Of a stretch of DNA of 19,798 nt, positions 10,181 to 18,805 are shown in pieces. A model generated the notes under the pieces. It was not told the DNA's origin, did no database searches, and saw nothing but the letters and a program-made list of their open reading frames with translations. Every line of letters begins with the position of its first letter. Within the stretch, counting starts at the first letter, position 1. A program made the position numbers and the translations under genes. The DNA lies in the NCBI RefSeq assembly GCF_000611645.1, contig NW_014012793.1:1-19798 (forward strand), read 5' to 3'. This DNA is from Monoraphidium neglectum. Lineage: Eukaryota > Chlorophyta > Chlorophyceae > Sphaeropleales > Selenastraceae.

Positions 10181-11221
10181 TCAATCATCTGTGAACAGCA
10201 CGCGCGGCCCCGCCCCGCTGTCCTCCTCCTCCGCCCGCGCGCCGGGCGCCCCGGCCGCCTTGCGCGCGGCGGAGGCTGTCAGCGCGCCCCTGCCAGCCGG
10301 CGTTGCCAGCACGAGCCCTATGATCTCGGCGATGGGGCTCATATCCGGCACAGAACCACCGGCGCCCTGTGCCGCCGCCGCTGCGCAGAGCGCCTCAAGA
10401 TCTTCCACCGCGATCTCATCGCCGCTGTCGCTGCTGCTGCCGGCCCCGGAGCTGCTGCCCCCATCGTCGCCGTTGTCGGCGTCGTCGTCGCTGCCGCCGT
10501 CGCCGCAGCCGCGCACCTCGCCTCCACCGTAGGCGCGGCGGTCCCTGCCGTCCCAGGCGCCGTCGGCCCCCTCCCCGGCCTCTCCGCGCAGCATCAGCTG
10601 AATAACGCGCTCCTCCGGCGTGGGCGGCTCCTGCGTCGCACGGACGCCGCGCCGCACGGACGACATGCGCGCAGGCGTCGCGGCAGGCGCCGCCGTCGGC
10701 GTGCGGGGTGCCTCACCGCCGCTGCTTGCCGCAGCTGCAGGTTGCAGCACCAAGCCGGGGGAGGGCGGCTCCATCATCATGTCTAGTACCTTGGACAGGG
10801 GGCTCGGCGGCACAGCCGCCGCCGCGGCGCCATGCTTTGGAAGCAGTCGCTGGGCTGCCGGCCGGCCGCCCGGCGGGGAGCCGAAGCCGGGCGACCCGCG
10901 CGGCGACGAGCGTGCGGGCGCGTGTGCGTCACCTGCGGGCGTCGCGTCGCCGGCGGCGTCTGCGTCGCTGCTGCCCAACCCTGCCAGCGGCGGCGACTCG
11001 AGCGGCCGGTCGCGCCCGAGGATGCTCATAGGCGTCGCGCCTCCCACGTCCCCGCCGGCGCCGCGTCCGGCCCTAGGTCGGCCGTCAGCGGCGTCCTCAG
11101 CAGGGCTCTGGTCGCGGCGGCCTGAGCGCGGCGGCGGCCTGCCGGCGCTGTCCGTCGCGCCCAGCCACTGCCTCATCAGCCTCGCACTGGAGGCAGGAGA
11201 GCCCTCGGGCCCTGCGCGCAT
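10181..11221 (-). CDS. Uncharacterised disordered Pro/Ala/Gly/Ser-rich protein
   Basis: A single uninterrupted frame of 346 residues starts at the ATG at 11221, downstream of an in-frame stop, and ends at 10181. I do not recognise a family. Most of the sequence is low-complexity and probably disordered. Several islands look conserved or helical: SPLSKVLDMMMEPPSPGLVL, PPTPEERVIQLMLRGEAGEG, the acidic SSSDSGDEIAVEDLEALCAA and SPIAEIIGLVLATPAGRGAL. The repeated S/T-P sites (PPSP, PPTP, SPLS, RTPT) would suit proline-directed phosphorylation of a regulatory or scaffold protein, but that is inference. Strong third-position GC in this frame and the sensible convergent arrangement argue that it is real. 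An additional upstream exon cannot be excluded. Confidence 0.65.
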   Translation of the reverse strand: MRAGPEGSPASSARLMRQWLGATDSAGRPPPRSGRRDQSPAEDAADGRPRAGRGAGGDVGGATPMSILGRDRPLESPPLAGLGSSDADAAGDATPAGDAHAPARSSPRGSPGFGSPPGGRPAAQRLLPKHGAAAAAVPPSPLSKVLDMMMEPPSPGLVLQPAAAASSGGEAPRTPTAAPAATPARMSSVRRGVRATQEPPTPEERVIQLMLRGEAGEGADGAWDGRDRRAYGGGEVRGCGDGGSDDDADNGDDGGSSSGAGSSSDSGDEIAVEDLEALCAAAAAQGAGGSVPDMSPIAEIIGLVLATPAGRGALTASAARKAAGAPGARAEEEDSGAGPRVLFTDD

Positions 11222-12297
11222 CCGGCGTTGCTGGCAAAGTTGGCGGCTAGACCTGGGTCAGTAGGCAACTGTGATAGGCGTGGGGCAACTATTGAATTGG
11301 CAACCGAAAAGGCGGCTGTTGACCGTTGCCAAAGGCAAGCGCTCGCAGCCCAAACGCACCGCACGAGTCAGGGGCGCTGCCCGGGTTGCTCCGCGCAGCG
11401 CTGGCCATCAACACCGTGGGGGGCGTCCTGGGGGCGGCGCGGCCCTGGTACTTGCCGGTGCTTGACATCCAGCTCTCAAACCTGCGGGTGCATCACAGTT
11501 CGAGGGGTGCATGAGCTTGGGCCATGCGCGGCGCGCAATCCTGTGCAGCAAGGTGGGACGTGTCCCGAGACTTGGAGCGTGTGCGCGGCTGGCCCTCAGG
11601 CCCAGTTAACAGACGACCGGCTTGGGGCGCTGCATTTGCCTCTAACCTGAGGCCGGCTGGTGACTGGGGCGTGCGCTGGAAGACAAGGGGGCTGTCCTCC
11701 ATCGGGGCTACGCCCGCGTCGTCCCTGCGGCACATGCGAGGGAGATGCTGCTGAGTCCACCAGTGTTATCATGCTGGGGCGCTTGCCATGCACCTTGAGC
11801 TCGCTCTGTGTGCGTGTTGCACCTGTGCTGCGCTTGATGCGGCTGCGGCATGAAGCTAAATCCATCCGTTGCAGGAGTCCGCAGCAGCATGGGCGACGCT
11901 GAGGCCAGCCCTTGTGCGCCCAACGGTGACCCAAACATGCAGTCCTCCATTCGAAGCTGTTTTCTGCCTCCGCAGCTTGAGTTTGAACTTGCTGATCTGC
12001 ACGCAACAATGTCGGCCAAGACTGTATGTAGGGACTCCCTTTACGAAATGCGTGCCAAATACATTGCAGGTGCGCAGCAATAAGAAGTGTTCGCTGAGGG
12101 CCCTTGTGTGGCCGTTTTAGGTGCAGCTTCCTTGTATGTCTGGGTCTTTTCAAAGCCTTCCGAAATGAGGCCTGGCGTTTGAATATTGCAATCGCGGGTT
12201 TCTTCATGAACTTCTGAAATTCTATACAGTCTAAGCTCCACAGCGAGATCATCACCAGCCGATCGATCAGTTGCTCCAAGGAACGGGCAAAGCAGGA
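11222..12297. other. Intergenic region between two divergent genes, with a possible unassigned plus-strand exon
   Basis: About 1.08 kb separates the start of the minus-strand unknown gene from the start of the zinc-knuckle gene, so both promoters should be here. At 11875-12067 there is an exon-like plus-strand piece. It has a good acceptor (CCATCCGTTGCAG), an open frame including ELADLHATMSAKTVCRDSLY, and a TTGCAG/GTGCGC donor. It may be an extra exon or part of a small separate gene, but I cannot connect it confidently to any product. The rest shows no supported feature. Confidence 0.4.
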
Positions 12298-12861
12298 ATG
12301 GGGCTTCTAGGATCCAGCTCAGCCCAGATGGCGGGCCGCTTCAGTCGGCCCCTGGCGCCAGCCAACAAGCCTGGCGGATCCGTGCCCTTTTGCCAGAAGT
12401 GCTTGCAGGCAAGCGTTGTTGAATGTTGTCATGACTATCTGGGGGACGGCCTTGCCGCTGCACCTTATGCGCTCGGGTGCGCATGCACAGCCGTCGCTTC
12501 CTGCGCTGTGTGCTGTATTGATGCAGCGGGTGCACTGTGTTATCAGAGGCACACTTGTCCCCACACCACCCCATGAGGCCCCCTTTCCACGCCGTGCCGT
12601 TTTCTACTCTGCCGCCCGCAGCAAGGCCACTATACCTACGAGTGCAAGAACGACGCGGTGTATGTGTCGCGCCCCAGCCGCACGCAGCAGCTCAAGAACC
12701 CGCGCCTGCAGCCGCGTTTTCTGGACCCCAAGGACGTAATCCTGGATGCCCGCGAGCAGCGCGCGCTCGCTGAGAAGCAGGAGCGCGAGCGGCAGGCCGA
12801 GCGCAAGCGGAGGCGCGAGGCCAAGGCGCAGCGCAAGCGCCGCGGCAGCTCCAGCAGCAGT

Positions 12862-12892
<31 letters not shown>

Positions 12893-14049
12893 GCAGCAGT
12901 TCTAGCGGCAGCGACTCGTCCAGCAGCAGCAGCTCGAGTGGCAGCAGCAGCAGCAGTAGCAGCAGCGGCAGCGACAGGTCCAGCGACAGCAGCGACAGCG
13001 AAAGTGACAGCGACAGCACGAGCAGCAGCGGCAGCAGCAGCTCAGACTCTGGCTCGTCCTCCGACTCATCGGGATCGTCCTCCGACTCTGACAGTAGCAG
13101 CTCAGGTGGGTGGTCGCGACGGGGCGGGCGCTGTGGCAGGGCGGCGATTGCACGCGATGACGCTGGCTAGACGCTCCCATGTTAGCTCATGCAACTCGGT
13201 CCAACATGAAATGCACCGCAACGCCTCCCTGTGCGCCTTGATGCTGACTCGCCTGTTTCATCAACCCTTCCGTGTGCCACAGACACATCCAGCAGCGACA
13301 GCGGCTCGGACCGCAGGCACAAGCGGCGGCGGGTCGGCCGCAAGGGGTCCCCGGCAAGGGGTGCCCTCCGGCCTCGCTCGCGGGAACGGCGCTCACCCAG
13401 CCCCCGGCGGGCCCCACGAAGCCCGCCAGCGGCTGCTGCAGACCAGGAGCGCGGCCGTGGTGGCTCTGGCGCGCGGCGGGACGGCAGCCCCGCGGCTGAC
13501 GCCCCACGCGGCGCCCGCGAGCCCGAGGGGCGCGCTCCGCGGATGGGGGGCAAGGAGGCTCTGGACGCGAAGCTTGAGCATGGCAGCGAGCGTGGAGACG
13601 GCGACGAGCGCAAGCGCGAGCGCGGTGGCGAGCGCCGCCGCGGCAGCCCTAGCAAGAGCCGCAGCCGCAGCAGCGACAGCAAGGACAGCGGCAGCCCGAG
13701 CAGCAGCGACGGGGGCGGCGGCGGGCGCTGGGGTGACGACGGCGCAAAGAGCCCGCCTCAGAGGGAGGACACCCCGGAAGACGTGCGGGAGGAGGAGGCT
13801 GCACGCGGCAAAAGCCCGCCCCGGCGTTCGGTGTTTGACCGCCTGGGGCAGCGTGGCGGCGGGCGCGGTCAGCAGCGCGAGCGCGACGCGCGCGGGGAGT
13901 GGGGCGACAGACGCTGGCGCAGCCGCAGCCGCAGCCGCAGCCCAGGGGACAGGGGCCGGGGCGGCCGGGAGCCGCTCCGGCGCGGTGGCGAGGGGGGGCG
14001 GCGGCGGAGCCGCAGCAGGAGCCGGAGCCCCCTTCGCCGTGGCCGTTGA
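12298..14049 (+). CDS. CXIP4/ZCCHC10-like CCHC zinc-knuckle protein with Ser-rich and RS-rich tail
   Basis: The predicted protein has 453 residues from three exons: 12298-12408, 12622-13105 and 13283-14049. A zinc knuckle of form CX2CX4HX4C spans the first junction (CQKCLQ then QGHYTYECKNDAVYVSRPSR). It is followed by TQQLKNPRL, which closely matches what I recall of plant CAX-interacting protein 4 and animal ZCCHC10. Next come a charged R/E/K-rich helix, a long serine tract encoded mostly by AGC, and a basic tail with RS dipeptides (RSRSRSRSPGDRG, RSRSRSRSPLRRGR) like those of splicing factors. The first intron needs a GC donor, because the nearest GT would break the knuckle spacing. The role is probably nuclear, RNA- or protein-binding; CXIP4 itself was named from interaction with a vacuolar Ca2+/H+ antiporter. 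The N-terminus upstream of 12298 is open and might be longer. Confidence 0.85.
12847..13075 (+). repeat. AGC-rich repeat encoding polyserine
   Basis: AGC codons dominate, with occasional AGT, TCC, TCG and GGC, giving a serine/aspartate/glycine low-complexity segment in exon 2 of the zinc-knuckle gene. The purest run is about 12865-12900. ZCCHC10 and CXIP4 proteins of animals and plants also carry Ser-rich tails after the knuckle. Confidence 0.85.
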
Positions 14050-14201
14050 GCTGGGGGCTGGCATGTCATCCATCAGGGGTGTGCATGTTTTTTACATGTT
14101 TGCTTGCCCTTTTTTCAGATGTTTGGAAATGAGCTTGTCATCTGCGGACCTTTCCAAGCTGCCTGTGTCACCAACGACGAAGGACACACGGCAGTTTGGC
14201 C

Positions 14202-14206
14202 TTACA
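14202..14206 (-). terminator. TGTAA poly(A) signal of the polyQ gene
   Basis: The forward TTACA reads TGTAA on the minus strand, about 188 bases past the stop of the minus-strand gene. It is only 11 bases from the oppositely oriented signal at 14218-14222. Confidence 0.6.
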
Positions 14207-14217
14207 CCCACACAACA

Positions 14218-14222
14218 TGTAA
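14218..14222 (+). terminator. TGTAA poly(A) signal of the zinc-knuckle gene
   Basis: TGTAA lies about 170 bases downstream of the stop codon at 14047-14049. Cleavage is expected near 14232-14245. Confidence 0.65.
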
Positions 14223-14393
14223 CCATCTGATTGTGTCGACACAAGCAACCTGGAGTGATGATACCTGGCTACTGCGGAGCATTCGTTGCGGCACACATGG
14301 CCAGAAGCTTGGTCAGCTGCACACTTGGCGGGCCCCACTGACTGCCACGCACGAAGCTCTGCGGTACAGCAAGCAGTTGCGGCGCGCGGTGAT

Positions 14394-15025
14394 TCAGTAG
14401 ACGCGGCCTTGCAGCAGGGCCAAGTCCACATCTCCACACGTCAAGTATGCCTGCGCCGTCAGCGTGGGGAGACTAGACCCCAAAGCATCACCCCCCCCCC
14501 CCGAGGTGTGCCCGCCCACCTGGGCCGCCCTCCTCTGCAGCTCCTCCCGCCGCTCCGCGGCCGCCGCGCGCCCCGCAATTCCTGCCAGCCGCCGCGCGGC
14601 ATGCCGCAGCATGCGCTGGGAATCTGCTGCCCGCTCTGCCGCCGCCTCCTCCTCTTCTGCACTTCGCACGGCCAGCAGCTGCCCTGCCGTGTGGCCGGTC
14701 GACGGGATCGCCGCGGCCTTCGCAGTCACCTCAAATGTCGGGGCCTGCGCAGCGCCCTGGGGAGCGGAACCTCCGCTGCTGGCCCCATTTCCTGGCGCCT
14801 CCCCTACCCAAGCAGTGCTGAAAGCAGACAGATGTGCTGCCCGCTTGTGAGACAGCGCCGCGCTGGCTAGAGCGCAGCCAGCGCAGCCGTCGCCATAACC
14901 CCTGGGCGGGTGGTTTGCAGCGCAGCCGGCGTCCCTGCGGCCCTGCATGTAATCGGGGCTTTGCGCCCACATCAGCTTTGCTTCTGTGCTGTAGAAACCC
15001 GGCCACCACGCGTCAAATCCGTCTG

Positions 15026-15112
<87 letters not shown>

Positions 15113-16504
15113 GCTGCTGCTGCTGCTGCTGCTGCTGCCAGGGGAAGGCCACCAGCGCGCACCGCCCAACCCACTCGACAAACTCGGGAAACACCAGGGG
15201 GTCGGGCGCCTTGGGCGCCCCCCGCTGGAGGCGCGGCGGCCGCGACGTGAAGGCGCAGTGCAGGGCTTCCAAAACCGTGAGACCCCTGCCGCCGCGATCT
15301 TGGCAAGCAGGGGCAACGAGCTGCAGCGCCCGCAGCAGCTTCACGCAGCCCTCCGGCGTCAAAGCTGGAACCGCCGCCGCCCCCGGACTGCTGGGAAGCG
15401 CTGGCTCCGCAAACTTGCGGAAAAGCGCCCGCAGCAGCGCCTGCTGGCGTGCGCCGCGCAGCTGCTCTATGCAGGCAGGTTGGTACAGCGCGAGCAGCAG
15501 CTCGTCCCGCCACGCGCAGCCCACCAAGGAGCAGGTCGCGCCGCCGCCGCTGCGGCCCCCGCGCGCGCCGCCGCTGGTGGTGCTGCCACCTCCTAGGCTC
15601 AGGCCGTAGCACTCGACGAATGCGGATGCCTCTGGCGCCGCTTCTGTCAACAGCAGCTCTGGCAACTCTGTCAGTAGGTGGGCCACCAGCCGCCGCGCTG
15701 CTGTGATGCCAAGGCCGCAATCGTCATCGCCGCCTTGGTCAAACTTTTCGCTGCGGCAGCTGGCGCACCAGAGGGGGCTGCTTGCAGCCGCCTCTAGGGC
15801 AAACAGGAACCCGTCAAAGTCCAGGCAGGGGCTGCGCGTGATGGCACCGCTGCAGGCGGCATCCGTGGTGGCATCGTGCACCTGTGTTGAACAGCCCACG
15901 GAGGGATTTCAGTCGGCGGCTGGGTTTGAAAGATACTGGGGGCGGCGGGAGGTTGGAGGGGGCAACTTGTCGGTTGCTGCCCAGAGCTACCAACAACTTT
16001 ATACTCGAACTCACGACAGCCATCGTTGGAAAATCAAGCACGGCTCACAAGCATGTTTGGCGCACCTGGGAATCAAACGCATCGAGCGCCGCCCGCAGGC
16101 CCAGCAGCTGCAGCACGGCCGCCTCCCGCAAGGCCACCAGCCACTGGACGCGGCTCATGACGCAGGCATTTGTGACGAGATCGCCGCCCGCGCTGCAGCA
16201 GAACGTCGTGAAAAGCTGCCGCAGCTGCTCACGCTCATGTGGAGACATTGGTATCTGGGCATGCAGGCCGGCACCTGGCTGGGACCGTGGCTCCCCTGCT
16301 GCTGGTGCTACATTGCCGCTGGCATGCCGCTCACGCACAATACGCGGCCGCCTGCCTTGCTCCTGGCAGTGGTCTACAAAGAGTTCGACGCACCTGCGGG
16401 CGCGATGAAAGCACTTGATTTCTATTGAACAAAGCGAGCTTCACAAAAACCGCCAAAGGCTGCTCGCGGTTTCTCCAGCTTCGACATCACCTGGATGCGT
16501 CCAT
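14394..16504 (-). CDS. PolyQ protein with possible EF-hand/p25-alpha-like segments
   Basis: The predicted protein has 609 residues from three exons: 16504-16491 (14 bases, MDASR), 16393-16066 and 15881-14394. All are GT-AG with phases that match exactly. The N-terminal part (PHEREQLRQLFTTFC ... FDSQVHDA ... LDFDGFLFALEAA) and a second part (QQALLRALFRKFAEP ... DPLVFPEFVEWVGRCAL) resemble the paired helix pattern of p25-alpha/TPPP or degenerate EF-hand modules common in algal cytoskeletal proteins. No complete calcium-binding loop is evident. A run of 8 Gln, one Arg and 28 Gln follows, then an Ala/Glu-rich helical end. The cellular role is unknown. The reading frame is well supported by length and splicing, but the domain assignment is tentative. 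Confidence 0.6.
14491..14502. repeat. C12/G12 homopolymer inside a coding exon
   Basis: Twelve consecutive C on the plus strand are read as Ser-Gly-Gly-Gly-Gly in the minus-strand polyQ gene near its C-terminus. The annotated frame depends on the exact count, so slippage or a sequencing error here would change the last 35 residues or so. Confidence 0.8.
15027..15137. repeat. CTG/CAG triplet repeat encoding polyglutamine
   Basis: There are 28 uninterrupted CTG units (15027-15110), one CCG, then eight more CTG units (15114-15137). On the minus strand this is (CAG)8-CGG-(CAG)28, read as glutamine with one arginine. Purity without CAA suggests recent expansion and probable length polymorphism. 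Confidence 0.95.
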
Positions 16505-17263
16505 TCGCCCCAATTTGTGTTGAGACAGAAACAGATCCATAAAGATAACATCGCACACGATGTGATGCGACACATGTGCATCCGGTGATACAGTAATGCA
16601 GCATTTTGACTGTCGTTGACTGCGTGTGCTGAGTGCGCGGATTTGCGCGTGGCCTAGCAAGCCTTCCGCATAGGCCGTGCAGCCATGTGGGCTGATGGCT
16701 GATGCCAATGGTCTCCGGCGTTCAGCCTGGATCAGCATGTTCTCAAGGTGGGCTACGATACCACACTGGTACCCCGTCTGTGGCAACTCATGCAACTGCT
16801 GGCAACTCAGATACTCGCGTCCGCATCGGCAACCTTCTAATGAAGGTCACGTCCTGGCAAGTCCATGCTCCACACATGACAACCTTGCTGCGGTATGCTG
16901 CGCTCAAGCGCGCGAGCCATCTGCAATGTCAGGGACAAGGACGGGGCGTGAACAGCAGACGAGGGAGATCCCCTGGCTCTCGCACCTAGGGGTAGCAGCT
17001 GCTCGTGCCAAGGCGGATCTTGCAGCTCTGGCTTCACTGGCGGGTGTCCAGCATGGGCGGGCTGCTGAAGTTGGGGGTGTGCTGTAGGCGGCGCCATTGA
17101 CCGTTTCAGGCCCTTGCGCAAGAGCAATGAGTACTACCTCGTACGTGAAAATCGTGAAAGACATCATATTGATGTATTTGTGCGGGCCAGCACGCGCTTG
17201 CGCGAGATCATTGATCGTGCCACCTTTAGGATCCTTAGACTGGGGCGATCTGGTCCGGTGAAT
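16505..17263. promoter_or_regulatory. Divergent intergenic region upstream of polyQ gene (-) and SUMT gene (+)
   Basis: About 0.76 kb of lower-GC sequence lies between two divergent starts. It contains a plus-strand open frame at 16677-17087, but that frame has no recognisable motif and an irregular codon pattern, so I do not call it a gene. A TATA-like CATATAAG at 17268-17275 sits just past the proposed SUMT start and about 25 bases before another ATG at 17299. This makes the transcription and translation starts of that gene uncertain. Confidence 0.45.
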
Positions 17264-18805
17264 ATGCATATAAGCACACTGACAAAAAATCCAAGGCTAT
17301 GGCACTCGCGCCAACGCACGTGGGCCCCTCCATCTGCGCGTGTGGGCATCGGCGACGCCGGCGGCAGCGAACCACGCGGCAACAACAGCGGCAAATGCTG
17401 GCTCGTGGGTGCGGGCCCTGGGCCCGCCGACCTGCTGACGCTGCGCGCCGTGCGCGCCTTGGAAGCAGCAGATGTCGTAATTTACGACGACCTGGGCGCC
17501 CAGGAGGCACTTGCCCTGGCGCCCGCCGCGGCGGAGCGTGTGTACGTCGGAAAGCGCGGCGGGCGGCCCTCCATAAAGCAGCCGGAGATCGATCGACTGC
17601 TGGTGGACAAGACGCAGCAGGCGCGTGCGCGCGAGCGGGCCCGCGGGCGCCTCTCGGCCAGCCGCGCCAGTGTCCCCGCCCGGCATTGCCTCGTCGCCTT
17701 TGGTCTGGGCTTCCCCGCCCAGCGGAGCCGCGGCGCTCTGGGCGCCGTCGATGTGTATGCCGTCAGTCCCTGCCTGTCCCAAGCACACCCTTCTTACTGC
17801 GCCCGCGCCCGCCGCGCCGCGCAGGGCCTGCGTGTGGTGCGCCTTAAGGGCGGCTGCCCCTCCGTCTTCAGCCGCGTGTCCAGCGAGCTGCGGGCGCTGG
17901 CCGCCGCCGGCTGCGCCGCCGAGCTCGTCCCGGGGGTCAGCTCCGCCCTCGCCGCGCCGCTCTTTGCGGGTGCGGCCGGGGAAAAGAGGACGCGGGTCCG
18001 GCGGCCCGTGTCGAGCGCACGCGTGCAAGTGCGGCGCCTGCTTTATCTCTCTTTTGAAGCACTGGCGGGGGTGCCAGGCCGGAGCCGTCGCCGCGGCCGT
18101 GACCATGCCACTTCGGGTGGCGAGGCGGCCCTGGACAGACCATCCAATCGAGCCCCGGCGACCGCCGAGCTCCCGTTTTGGCTCCCTCCCAACCCCCGCG
18201 CCCGCGCCCTCGCGCGCCAGGCTTCCCACTCACCGACGCCGCCGTCGGCCGCAGCTTCGCGGTGACTACCGGCCATGACGTGGCCGGCACCGACTGGGCG
18301 GCGCTCGCGGGGGCCGACACGCTGGTCGTCCTGATGGGCGGCGCCGCGCTGCCCGAGATCGCTGAGCGCCTGGTCGCGCTGGGCAAGCCCCGGGGCACGC
18401 CGGTAGGGGTCGCCAAGGGGCGCGCCGGCCGCCGCGCCGCGCCGCAGGCGGGGCGGGGCCGACGCCGACAAGGGCTCGCATTGAGAAGTTTGGCGGCGCC
18501 CTGAAGACGCTACTGTAGATTGCCTTGTCGTGCCTTGTATACAGAGGTCTCTGTTACAAGAGGTAATGCGACGCCGTTGCTGAATACCGCCTCCCGGTGA
18601 CCCCCGGTTACAGGTGGCGGTCATCAGGGCGGCAGGCACTCTGGAGCAGCGCGTGTGGCGGTCGCGGCTGGACCGGGTCGCGGCGGACACGGCCGGCCTC
18701 AAGCTGTCGCCCTGCATCATCGTCGTCGGCGAGGTGGCGGCGGGCGCCGGCGCGGCCGCCGAGCCTGGCCCCCCGGGCGGCGGCGGCGGCGGTGGAGAGG
18801 GGTGA
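17264..18805 (+). CDS. Uroporphyrinogen-III C-methyltransferase homologue (SUMT, siroheme pathway)
   Basis: SUMT transfers two methyl groups from S-adenosylmethionine to uroporphyrinogen III, giving precorrin-2 for siroheme; the plant enzyme is plastidial. The exons are 17264-17620, 17825-17969, 18221-18402 and 18614-18805, encoding 291 residues. Family motifs in order are VGAGPGPADLLTLRAVRAL, ADVVIYDDL, ERVYVGKRGGRPSIKQPEID, GLRVVRLKGGCPSVF, LVPGVSSALAAPLFAGFPLT, FAVTTGHD, DTLVVLMGGAALPEIAERL and LSPCIIVVGEVA. The length fits a stand-alone SUMT domain with a short leader. The first intron (17621-17824) needs a GC donor and is stop-free in frame. The normally conserved GGDP is GGCP, and the following GRGGEE-like segment is SRVSSE, so activity is uncertain. 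The start is unclear: the ATG at 17264 is in frame, while the ATG at 17299 has better context but a different frame. Confidence 0.82.

Larger units (their letters stand above)
14050..14393. other. Short convergent 3' region between zinc-knuckle gene (+) and polyQ gene (-)
   Basis: Only 344 bases lie between the two stop codons. They hold both 3' UTRs and contain back-to-back poly(A) signals at 14202-14222. I see no coding exon. A short T-rich stretch at about 14088-14118 may help 3'-end formation of the plus-strand gene. Confidence 0.6.

Noticed and set aside
11596..12279. 227-codon minus-strand open frame
   Set aside because: It has irregular composition, no recognisable motif and no supporting signals, and it overlaps a plausible plus-strand exon.
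13393..14073. 226-codon minus-strand open frame rich in Ala
   Set aside because: It is a shadow of the RS/Arg-rich exon of the zinc-knuckle gene; the plus frame has the known tail and correct splice phases.
14834..15250. Plus-strand polyalanine open frame
   Set aside because: It is the antisense reading of the CTG/CAG repeat; the spliced minus frame around it is far longer and in phase.
16677..17087. 136-codon plus-strand frame upstream of the SUMT gene
   Set aside because: It shows no family motif or biased codon use, and it lies where the divergent promoters are expected.
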